From NCBI GenBank assembly GCA_947396885.1, contig OX377202.1, positions 83,370,408 through 83,434,407 of the forward strand: DNA of 64,000 bases. The letters run 5' to 3'. Position 1 is the first letter of the stretch, and each line of letters begins with the position of its first letter. The notes beneath the pieces are model-generated. The model did no database searches and was not told where the DNA came from. It worked only from the letters and a program-made list of their open reading frames with translations. Positions 13,501 through 25,500 of the stretch are shown here, piece after piece. Source of the DNA: Heligmosomoides polygyrus polygyrus (Eukaryota > Nematoda > Chromadorea > Rhabditida > Heligmosomidae). A program made the position numbers and the translations under genes.

Positions 13501-16500
13501 GCCGTTTCATGGTGGTTTCGGATACGGGTCTCGTAACGCCGACGGTGAGCGTATCCTTGAATATACGGAATCGCATAACCTCACCACAGTGAATATCGTA
13601 CGGTGGTTCAGTGGTAAATGCTCGCCTGCCACGCGGGCGGCCCGGGTTCGATTCCCGGCCGATGCACCATGTTTTGGGCTGCATCACTTCCCAAATGTAA
13701 AAGGGTTTTGGTAGTTCATTAAGTAGACTTTTATTTCATACATATTTATTTATGACTAATCTACAACCAGTAATTCTACCAATTGTTAAGCCTAAAACTA
13801 CAACCAACTCTGAAACATCCTAACCTAACCTGATATCTTAAAGTTTGTGCTTCTATTTTGAGTCTTGACCTCTTTAAAACTTGGGCTGAGACTTGACATT
13901 AGGACTTACGATTAGTCCCCTGAGTCTCCGCCGAACGGCAGCTAAACTGAGCTGCCCGTTCTACCGTACTCCAGACGGAGCGTGTGGCTGACTCGACCGA
14001 CGACGACGGACGAACAGGAGGAGAGAGCCCGAGGGAGCGATAAGTAGAAGAGGCCGAAGCCGAAGCAGAAGCCCCCCGATCGCCAGAGCGATCGGCTGTT
14101 ATCCGCTCATAAGTGGACGGAGTTATGCGATTGAGTTCGAGAGAAGAAGTCGTTGTATCATGTGGTTCTCGGCGACAAAAGAGCCGACGACTGACAGAAG
14201 TATCAGAAGGCGAAGAAGGCTGCAAAGAAAGCCGTGGCTGTTGCGAAAGCCACTCATTATGGTGTCTACCCAGAGCTCGAGTCGCGCGATGGTGAGCTGT
14301 ATCTCTACCAACTCACAAAGAATCGCCATCGCCAGACCGAGGGCAACGAGAAATTCTTCGGCATTAATGATGAGAGCGGTCTTCTAACAGACCGCAAAAA
14401 AGCGCTGAAGCTATGGCGCGGTTACTTTGAGGAAATTTCCACTATGGAATTTCTTTATCCGGTCATTCCTTGGTGGTTCTGACCATGATCCCGTTCACAA
14501 GATCACCGTGGAGGAAACAGAAGCGGCTCTGAAGAAGAAGCCCTGCAAGGCGACGGGGCCGGTTGATCTTGCATTCGATGTTTGGAAGTCGTAGCTAGGA
14601 TCCTGCTCCGTGGAAGGCTGAGTTCTTCAACCAGGTAGTAAAGGAGAAGAAAGCACCGGAGTGTTGGCACAACAGTACGACGACTCCGATTTGGAAGAAG
14701 AAGGGCAGTCCCGCAGACTGCTCCAATTACCGTCCAATTGCTTTCGCACGGCATGAAGATCTTCGAGCGAATCCTTGATGGGCGAATTTGTGAAATTGAT
14801 AAGCTCTTCGACAACTATTGCGGCTTTGTGTCTGGTTGTGGGACCAATGATGCTATAAACGCCGCCCGCCTCCTGGTGGAAAAGCATCGTGGGAAACAGA
14901 AGCCGGTGCATATTGCCTTTCTCGACTTGGAGAAGGCCTTCCACCGCATACCGCGCGAGGTTATACGGTGCGCCTCGCGACAACACAACGTACCTGAGGA
15001 ACTCATAGAGTGGATGCTCTACTCTTGCCCAAAAAGTAGAGTGCAAGCTGCAGCTGGAACCTCAATGGAGTTTCCCACTTTGTTGGAGTGCACCAGGGTT
15101 CTGCGCTTTCCCCACTCCTCTTTGCTGTCGTCATGGGTGCCATTACGCGAGATCTTCAGCAGCCTGTCCCATGAACGCTGCCTTATGCTGATGACGTGAT
15201 GCTCGCCAGCAAAGATAAAGATGATCTCGAGCGGCAAGTGCAAGCTTGGTGCGACCGCCTGGCGATGTTCGGACTCAAATTGAACGTCAACAAGACCGAG
15301 TACCTAACGACTGACGTAAACGAGTCCAGCTCCGTCAAGGTTAACAGCTGAACTTGTACGCACTTCGGTGTTTAAATACCTGCGATCAGCAATATGACGG
15401 CGGTTTGATGGTTGAAGTGAACTTGCGCGTGAGTGCAGCTTGATCCAAGTGGCGCTCGCTGACTGACGTGCTCTGCGATAGCAAATATGAGATCACCTAA
15501 AGTCGAAGGCCTACAGAGCAGTCATCCGGCCAGTAGCAATGTACATCGCTGAGTGTTGGTCTGCGACAAAGGAAGTTGCAACGCGCCTTAGGCCTATGTC
15601 ATACCATCGCTCTTCGCTAGCGAAAGTGATGGACAACTAACATAATTGGGGAAGGGACGGTATCAGACGTTGTGGAAAGGCAGACGCCTGTAGCAGTTGT
15701 CCGATCCGCCGCTAGCGAAGCCTCGCTAGCGGGGTGTCATACTTTCGAGCGATACGGCATCGCTACCGATGCGACCGCGTCGCTGAGCTGAGCAGAGCGT
15801 CGGGCAGTATCGGTAGCGATGCTACGACGCAGCTGCACACAATGCTATTAACTGCGCGCCTATTCGCTAGCTTCACGCTAGCGAAGAGACTTCGCTCATC
15901 GCTCTGTTCGTCGCCCTCGCTCGGGGTGAGCGAAGGTATGACATAGGCCTTAGAATTATGGAGACGATGACGCTGCGCTGAACGGCTGGAGTCACGCGCA
16001 AGGACCTTATCCGAAATGATGCCATTCGGCAGAAGCTCGGTGTCGCGCCGATATTGGAGCTCGTACGATGATACGGCCACGTTCTACGTGGGAACGAAGG
16101 CAGCGTCCGCTTGATAGGCCTTGAGTTGGAAGTGTCAGAAAAGCGGCCTAAAGGACGCCCGATGCAGCATTGGTCGGATGCGTTACACATGGACATGAAA
16201 ATAGCTGGTGTCCACCCTGATCAAGCGCTGGTTCGAGAAAGGTAGCGTCACGACACCAAAAGAGCGGACCCCGCAACAAAGCGGGACAAGCGCTGAAGAA
16301 GGAAAAGAAGAAGACAGCAAAGTTTCTATTCTCGTTGCGTTGAACAACTGTAAACGATACAACAAAAACAATTGTAATGAACACACATACCACCACTTTG
16401 GTGATTCATATAAGCACCATTTACATCAATCAAAAATCGCGACAAGCCTTTCGAGTGCGAGTGAGGCGCGATCTCGTCTTTTACTGAAACAAATTCATTG

Positions 16501-19500
16501 GCCTGCGGCCTTGTCTCACTTTAGAACGATATTTCGTTTATTCTTTTTTCTCGTAAAATAAAAAAATTCTAAAATTGTGACCCTCTTTTATGCAAAACAA
16601 CTTTTATGCAAAACTTTCGAGAAAAATTATGCCAATTTGTCCTTTAACAAAAAATGATTCAAACCATTTTGGACAACCTGTAGTTCAATCTGCAGGAAGC
16701 TCGGTTCAATTAGGAAAACGTTTACTTTGAGGTATCAATTTGTTTAGAAGAGTGTCCAATTTGACGTAAAAAATGCCCATTTTGATTTGAGAAGTGTCCG
16801 TTGACGAGAAAAATATATACACCCCTTTTCCGGGCTCTCTTTCGATACTACTTAACAGCCCTACGCGTTCGCAGGTCTGCGGGTTATTGCTGGCATATCT
16901 GTGGGTGAAATTTGTAAAGCTTTCGGTGAACTTTCTGCCTGCCGCGGTCTTCATCAGCATTCATACTTTATACCGGAATGGAATATTCTTCAAGTTTGCG
17001 TTAAGCGATGGAAGAGTCGTGAAGATGCATTGGTTCTTCAGAAGCACGCCTGCGATGACGAACACACAACAAGCCTACACACAATTCAGTTCGACAATAA
17101 CCTCAACGAAATTGTCGACATTGGCTCTCAAATCGAAATCGTAAACGTGAGTAGAATAAGGACAGAACGGCTACAGAAGAAAACAGATGTGTAGCTAACT
17201 CTACACCTCTTTCCTAATTTACGTACCGTAGAAAATTTGCAGAGGACTGTCAAGGCTCTACAGCTCTGAATAAGTTTGTGGTCGACAAATACGCCGCGTA
17301 TTGGGCGCCTATTGATCAACCGTTTCAATTTTTCATTAATTTCAGGAGAGAGCTTCAACAGTGACAACGGAACAGGATGATGATAAGGTAAATGCATGCT
17401 TCCAGGCAATAGTATGCGTTTGAGGTTTTACGAGGGGCTAAGTTCCCATACAGGATAAGAGCTTGTCTAGATTTACTCACAGTCTCGCATCAACTTTATG
17501 AAGATAGCAACGTGTGGACCCAGACCTTATAAAGCCTTTTGTCAGCCGGTTGTGACACGGAAAAGTCAACAAGACATGAGTTTTTGAACCAGGCTTTCAA
17601 ACCTGCAGTCATTCGAGTTCGACTTCTTGGAGACACATTTGTGCACTGCCGGACAGGCTTCGGCGAAATGCATGTCGAAGGGATACACTGTTGTGATGAC
17701 CACTTTCCCTCCTCATTTTTCTTACTGTAGTCTCATATTCCAAGAGCATCCTAGAAATTATCTGGAGGTCGCCAAGGAAAATGTATCGTGCTGTTGGAAG
17801 AACCTTTGCCTCGGGTGATCCGTCTCGCGAAATGACGAAACAGACGCAGTTAACCGTACTCCTACGTTTGCAACGACACGTTACGTTCGGTGTCATCCAC
17901 ATAGTTTCTATGTTGAGCGAAAATCGTACACGGGAGCATAACAGCGTTCTTTGCTCCAAGGTGGACACCATCGGGAAGATCGCCTTTAATCTCTTTGCTG
18001 ATTGGAGAAGTCTAGACGATAGAGAAGCAGCCTTTCCTGGACGTATAGATAAAAAGGACGATTCTAGCCATCTGGCTTATCTTCACATTTCCTTTCTCTG
18101 CCGTTACACATCACAAAGGGAGTAGTGAATCATTTCCGATTTAACGATGGGACAATTTTGCTCATAAAAAGATACAAATTTCAGACTCTTCGCTTTATGA
18201 CACTTTTGCGGTCTTTATTTAATAAGACATCAATTTCAGAAGCCGTCCAAGCACATGTCTGTGATGCAATCCCTAAAACAATCCCTAATGATTCGAAAAA
18301 AGGTGGTTATTAATTCCTCTACTTGCTCGGATATGAATTTCCGCCGTGCGATCAAAAACAAAGATTGAAAATTGAAAGAGGTTCTCTAGCAGCATAGGTT
18401 AGAGGCGCTGAGCTCACTAGTGCAAACGATTTCGTTAGATTTCCAAGCAGCTACCTGAAGAATGTAGAAAAGAAACAGTCAGGGAGCAGAATTCGCTCAA
18501 ATAGGTGCAGCTATCTCCGTATCTTTTGGTCAAATACCGAGAAAGCTGAATTTTTCCAGCTTTTACGGCTTTCGGATATAACTCGCCAAAATTCGTTCAT
18601 TTCAAGAACCAAAGATATATTTGAGCTCAGGAGCTCTATCGTTTGGTGTACATTGTTCATATGGAACCATGAAAATGTTCGAATTTGAAAACTTGCACTC
18701 CAATTCGAAGGGCGATCGCGGACTAGTTGTCGGTCACAAACCGTTGATAACAGTTGTATGCTCACAATTCCTCTAATTTGAGGTTTTTAAAGAAACGGTC
18801 GGCGCCGTTCGATTCGTCTTTTCGAGATCTACACAAACATGTGCACAACTTTACCAGACCACCGCATCTTCACAGTGGGTGAGCAAAAATGACTGGAGCA
18901 TCGCGATTGAAGCAGCTTATTTTCCAGGACTTGCATGTTCTCGGAGTACCTCAAGTATGTCATAAAGTGTTCTGTCATGCCAGGAATCCTCCGAGAGTGC
19001 GCCGTGAATAATGTGTGTAGGATCGAAGCTATCAATCAAGTGGGCGCGGCAGTTCGCAAATTGCACGCGCGGGCATGTTCTGAGCGCAATAACTCCGTCA
19101 AGCTCGAATATTGATAGAGATGGAGATTGATACCAATTGATGAATTGATTTGTATTACAAAGAGTAGAGAGAACTGTAATCTGAGCAGGTAAGAGCGGGG
19201 AGAACATCGACCCTAACAACACCTGGGGTTAAGACAGTGGAGGCACAGCCTCGGAGCAGTGAGCACGTCGTCGTAAAGTACTTCAAGTGTTCTGCTCGCC
19301 TACGCACTTTTAGGCCGTTAGCTCCCTGCAATTCCTGAGCTGATAATTTCTGACAAAACTCCTCAAACGCTCATTCTACAAGCTGTGGCACCCACTCGAC
19401 TGATAGGTTCGATCCTATACGCATTGTGCACACTCTCTTATGATTCCTGGCATTGCAGAACACTTTATGACATACTTGAGATACTCCGAGAACATGCAAG

Positions 19501-22500
19501 TCCTGGAAAATAAGCTACTTCAATCGCGAACAGCTTGCTCCAGTCATTTTTGGTCACCCACTGTGAAGATGCGGTGGTCTGGCAAAGTTGTACACATGTT
19601 TATGTAGATCACGAACAGACGAATCGAACGGCGCCAACAGTTTCTCAAAACACCCCAAATTAGAGGAGTTGGGGAAATGCAACCGCTTTCGACGGTTTGC
19701 GACCGACTAGTCCGGGATCGCCCTTCGCGATGGAGCACAATTTAGAACGAATAAATAAAACTTAGAAAATTTCGGTTAAATATTGAACTTTTGATAATAT
19801 TAGGTTGTCCCATAAGTCCCCGCCGTTTTTTGCCACGATTCATTGCAGATTTCGCCGGCTGTCTTTTGCATAGCGCTGCATAGCTTACGAAAGAGAATGG
19901 TTTGCTCTATCAGAACATGTATAGTATTTCTTTTTTTCGTCATAAATTTTGTCAATTTTTAGGTCGTTGAAGTGAAAAGTGAAAAAGTGAAAAAGTGAAA
20001 AAGTAGCCATTTGCGCACTTGTTCTCTCCGCTTAGGTTTGTAATTTTTTGCGCAGTTTTTTATAGCACTTGGAAGACAATGTTCTGTACTAGCAGGAGCT
20101 GTCGGCAAAGATAACCATCCTCCTTCGGACGTCCCAATTTGATGAACTAAAAATCAATAAAGGACAAATGAGAAAGTAGGACCAACACATATTCTTGTAG
20201 TACAGAACATTGTCTTCCAAATGCTATTAAAAACTGCGCAAAAAATTACAAAACTAAGCGGAGAGAACAAGTGCGCAAATGGCTACTTTTTCACTTTTTC
20301 ACTTTTCACTTCATCGACCTAAAAATTGACAAAATTCATGATGAAAAAAGGAATGCAAAACACATTCTGATAGAGCAAATCATTCTCTTTCGAAAGCTAT
20401 GCAGCGCTATGCAAGAGACCGCCGGCGGAGTCTGCAGTGAATCGTTGAAAAAACGGCGAAGACTTATGGGACAATCTAATATTTTAGGCTATCTGATAGA
20501 ACTCGAGCAGCTGAACTCAAAAATATCCTTATTTTCTCAAATAGTTAAGCTTGAAGGGAGTTATTTCGGAAGGCCGAAAACCCCGCGAAAATGTGGCTTT
20601 TTCGGCGCTTTTAAAGACTTCGGTCATAATTGTAGTCTATACGATGTCTACGCAACATGTGATTGAATGACGCCTTTTGGAATCGCTTTCAGGCTGACGG
20701 CAAGAGCGTTAGACCTGTGAAAGGCGCTCAAAAATCTCCCGAAAAGGTAAGAGAGGTTTCGATTTCAGGATCTCTACAGGGACGAATGTTGTTCGTTTCT
20801 CAATTCTATGCTTCCACTTTCAACATTTTCGACTCTGGAACGTTGTAACGCATAGAATATGACGTAAAGCTTTGAATCGCTAAGGAGGTGAACAGTTTAT
20901 ACAAGTTCTCCGGTTCTCCAAAAAGTATCTACTCTGATTGAGAGTGAACCAAACACTGACTCACACCACTAGCTACACTAATTGTAAGGTCCTCAGACTA
21001 TTTTATTAAAAAAGATCATACTGTCTGATCAGTGTCGAGATTGCGACATGCACTTGGTCACTACTTGTTGGCAAGTGTAGACGTGCAGGATTAATATGAA
21101 GTACTAGGTTAGGAAATGAGTGGTCTTACGAATTGTTCTGCCGAACCTTTGCGATATACATCTCGAATACTTGGGATGCCTTACAAAACAGTGCACCAAA
21201 ACAAACCTTTAGAGCTACCCCTAGGAAAGCGGTTGTTCTGTCATTTCTGGATCAAGAAAGGTGTTTCATCTGTCCTCGTCGGAGGAGGGCATGCGATGTT
21301 TTGATTGTCCATCCTCTCCTTGATTTTTTCTTCAGAAATTCGGCTACCTCCACATGGCACAGTGGCCCTCATGCGAACTCAAGAATGTGGTGTCGTGTCG
21401 TAGGACGATAGACGCAGATGTCGCCTTAGCCCCATCCTCTTCCCAAACAGGGTATATCCAAGAGCTTTCTTAATCCAAAATTTTGTGACAACTGGGGGTC
21501 ATAAATCGTCCAGTACTACCTAACCATGATGCCGAAGTCTGAACCACAGGATGGAAGATGTAGTTGATGATGGTTACCCGTACGTATCGTGCGTATCACT
21601 GATCGCTGCGTTACTTCTACGTTTACAGAGATTATAAACTGCTTCAGCCAAGTAACTCCTTTTTTTACCGTGAAAGCTAAAGCCCAGATTTTCTAGCTTA
21701 CAGAAATTCACTATGTCGCTGCGGCTCAATGTTTCGCTTCCAGTCTAGTGCAGGTAATAGAAATTGCAAGCTCAAACTCAAAGTGACAATAAAGCCAAGC
21801 GCAAGAAGTCTACACTACTAATCAAGAAATCTCGGTGTGATCTCAACACTTGACCTAATGAGGGATTTTAACACTACTGGTTTTTAAAATAAACTGAAGC
21901 ACCTTAAGGTATGTAGCTACAGAGCTTGGAGCTTCAAGCAATGTAACATTTATTTTAACAAACTGATCTGCTTCTCCATTGAATTCTAAAAGCACTGATC
22001 AAAGCTTATAGCGAAGGTAAATGACTACAAAAATCGGTTAGAAAGTGAAAGCGGTGAAGACCTCGGAGAACAGCGACCAGCCGTCCGTACTGAGAAGCTT
22101 AAGAGCTTTTTGCATGTACGAGTCTACAGGGAGTTTTAAAGGAATGTATATACTGTCTGACAGATGATAGCTTTGCTCACAATAACGGTACTGGAAAAAG
22201 TTAAAGAATCGCATGAAAGCTTAAGAAAATAGAAATTTTCTGACATATAAGCGGTATGGAATGCGCTAAGCACTCGTCTGAAATTTTGCGTTTCACACTC
22301 GATTGATTGTATTTCGCTGGAATACTTGTTAAAACTTCTCCACAAAGTGGCCGTTTTGATTTATCGGTACTTCTTTTAACATTTAAAACTTAAAACACAT
22401 TATGGTTTGCAAAAAATGCAGGGCATCCTAAAAAATTGCAGGTACTAATTGAAAGGTTCTAACACTGTTTCTAATGAAGCTTTTAGAGCTGTTTGAGACT

Positions 22501-25500
22501 CATATTAAAGCACAGGATAGCGAGATTTTTGTGGCGCTTAAATAGTCAAGATTGCTCCATTCCCCCCATTGAAACCTTGCATTCCAGAATCAATTGATTG
22601 TGCATGGGCTGAATGCCTATTACAGTCTGGTTACTAATTGGGAGCGTTAACATGTGCTGTGCACTTTTTAACGTTTTTCGTCGCCGAGTAGTTGCAATTA
22701 TGCCGTCCAAAGTCTCCATCTAGCTTGAACGTTGCCTCATCACTCTACAGAATTCGTCATGGAAACGGGTGATAAAACGGCACTGTATTGGTACATAAAT
22801 TCCAGACGTTGTCAGACCAATGTCATATCAGAATTAACTCGAGACAATGGTGTCACAGCTTCTAATGGTGAAGATAAGGCAAATCTATCATTCTATCATT
22901 GAAATTTTTGAAGGCGTATAACTCGCACACTGATGAATTACCGTACTCTGCAGAGTACAGTTTCAGTCTTACTCCTCCTGTGCAGATTTCTTTGAGGTTC
23001 CACAGGGAAGAAATTGCTAAATTGCTGATATCCTAGTGTCCGAATTCTTCACCTACCATCCCAGATTTCATTCCAGTCGCTTTTTTAAGCAAGGTTGCAG
23101 TATGTTTAGCTCTCCCTCTGGAACACATTTACAACTTGAGTTACATGAAATGTGAAGTACCTTTGCTGTGAAAACATGCGCTAATCACACCGATTCTCAA
23201 GAGACCGCCTGCTCACGATGCCACCTATTAAGTACGAGTTGAAGATAAGTTCTCACTTCATATCTTGTGCGCAGTGGTGTCTGACAAGGCGGAGTCCTCT
23301 CGCCTTTGCTAACTGTTATTATATTTATGAGTTACCTACTGCCATTTCTCGTTTTGGTGTGCTATGCAAGATGTGCGCAGATGACATTAAGATTTACAAG
23401 TGTACCAAAGGGATGGACGATGTTAGTGATTTACAAACAGCAACTGAATACGCCGACCAATGGTCCAAACAGTGACAGTTCCCATTATCAGCGGGGAAAA
23501 ACATGTGCATGGTAATTGGTCCGAAGGTTGAGACATCGGTTCCATACAAACTGGAATCCACAAGTCTTATGCCTGTAATGGAAGTTGGAGACCTAGGTTT
23601 TACGACTAATGCTAACCTGAACTTTAGCAGTTACTACAAAAGACTTGCGAAGAAAACGAGCTATAGCATTTAAACTCATTTTAGGCTTCTACGATCTAAG
23701 GTTCTCCAACTGTATTTACAGGTTTATGTTCGAGCGATATTGGGGTTTGGCATGACTGTTTGGTTGCAAAAAGAGGGGACATCGATTTCTTGGAAAGCGT
23801 TCAGAACAGTTCCACTCGGAAGCTATATTTGAGATGTTATGATGTCAACTACTTGCAGCTGCCCAGTAGCCCAGAAATGACAAAAGCCCATGGCCTTCCA
23901 ACGCAGGCTGTTAGAAGAAGAAAAGCTGATTGTACTATGATGTTCAAAATTCTAACACAGGGGTTCCCATAAATCCAATTTCGTCTTCGGTTTACCGTTC
24001 ACTAGCTCTAAGAGAGGTAAACCACGGCTTAAAGTTTCGGTTGCAAAGATGAAAATTAGGACAACTTTCTTCACCTGTAGGAACCTCAGCCAACTTAACA
24101 CCTTCTAAGAGATGACAAAATGTCGTTGGGGCTGCCCGTCTAGGCCTTCAGTAAACTTATGAAGAAATGACCTGTTATTGTCAATTTTAAGTCTTTTTTC
24201 TGGATCATGTCTCTGATCGTGCTGCTTTGGTTACATTTAGCAGACATTACCTTGTAGTTATTTGCTCATTGTTCATCCAGACATTACTGTGTAGTTATAT
24301 TGTTTATGTTCATTTTCATTTAGTTTCTTGGTAATTTTACACGTGTGATCACATTCCACGTCTTTAAATAAACAAAAAATATTGAACCTTAAATTCTTCA
24401 GCACATTTACTGCGAGCAAAGTTATCACCTTTCAAACAGTGTATATATTGTCTTGAGAAACCTGTATATAACGTGTTTGACTAAGAGCAAGAACAATTTT
24501 TCGACAGAATTTCCACTATTCTTCTTGTAGTTTCAGCAAGCCCTGTTGAAACCAAGTCCTGTTGCTGCCGCTCCTCTGGCTTCAAAAAGGTAGGCTATCA
24601 AGGCACTATTTCGATGTCGAAGTGGGTTTCCACACAACTTCTGCAGTTTTTTAGCAGCAAGTTCTTTCTAATCCATATATCAGAGACAGCATTAAAAAGT
24701 CGTCACATGGTCAGAGCATGTCCACCACTTCTAACAATTGGTGTTGGATTTCGCAGCGAAGTGATTTTTTATAAACATGATCGGTCACGAAACTCTGTAG
24801 CCTCTTAGCTACAGCAACGTTTATAACACACTACACTAAACCTGTGGCCCAAACTGTTAGGGTTGCTCCATGCACTCACGCAGCGTTCCGCGGAGTCCAC
24901 TTACAATGTGGATGCCATTTATCGGTGGTCTTCAATGAAAATTAGCAGAATTCATTGGTTCTGCTGGGCTAAACATTTATTCTTGCCGTCAATGCTTGAA
25001 TCATTCGCAAAATGCGAAACTATGTGTGACTAGAAGAGTGAGGCAAAAAATGACTGGCCGTTCTAGTCCTTACCTAAGAAGAAAATATGCTAAATGAGGC
25101 AACCTAAATATTCTTCGAAAATAGAAAGTCACGCACTACGCTAGGACTGGACACGTTTATTTATAGTTGTTTGAATTTTCAATCCCTTTGCCGTACCTTC
25201 GCCACCAAGGGAATGAGCGGACGATCAGCCATTTGTAATGTACTTCATGAGTTTTGGTTGCTACAAGAATTTTGAGAGCTGTTCCGGCCAAGTTTTTTTT
25301 TTCTAAACCGAGAAATGAAGTGCATACTCACCCTTCTGGTTCACCACAAAGCGTCATTGCTGGCTCGAAGTTTCGAAACCATTCCTAGACAAACAGCATT
25401 GCAGTCGAAAATAAAGGATCAAAAAGGGTAACTGCAGAAGTTCACAAATATTTGTTTGCATGGCCCCAATTAAATATTATTTACAGTATCAACCGTGTAG

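Larger units (their letters stand above)
12930..16320 (+). mobile_element. RTE-clade LINE, decayed, with two insertions
   Basis: The AP-type endonuclease starts near 13020 (TRVATLNMGTLTDRSCELVE, then CAVQETRW). A basic linker follows at 14195-14450. The reverse transcriptase runs from about 14500 (KITVEETEAALKKKPCKATG) through CGFVSGCGTNDAINAARLLV (14819 on) and the catalytic YADD at 15184-15195. The C-terminal region ends near 16320. The endonuclease C-terminal half is replaced by about 590 bp of foreign sequence starting with a tRNA-Gly-like piece (13601-14195), and a MITE interrupts the 3' part (15591-15949). Frameshifts and stops occur throughout. It lies in an intron of the membrane-protein model. 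Confidence 0.9.
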
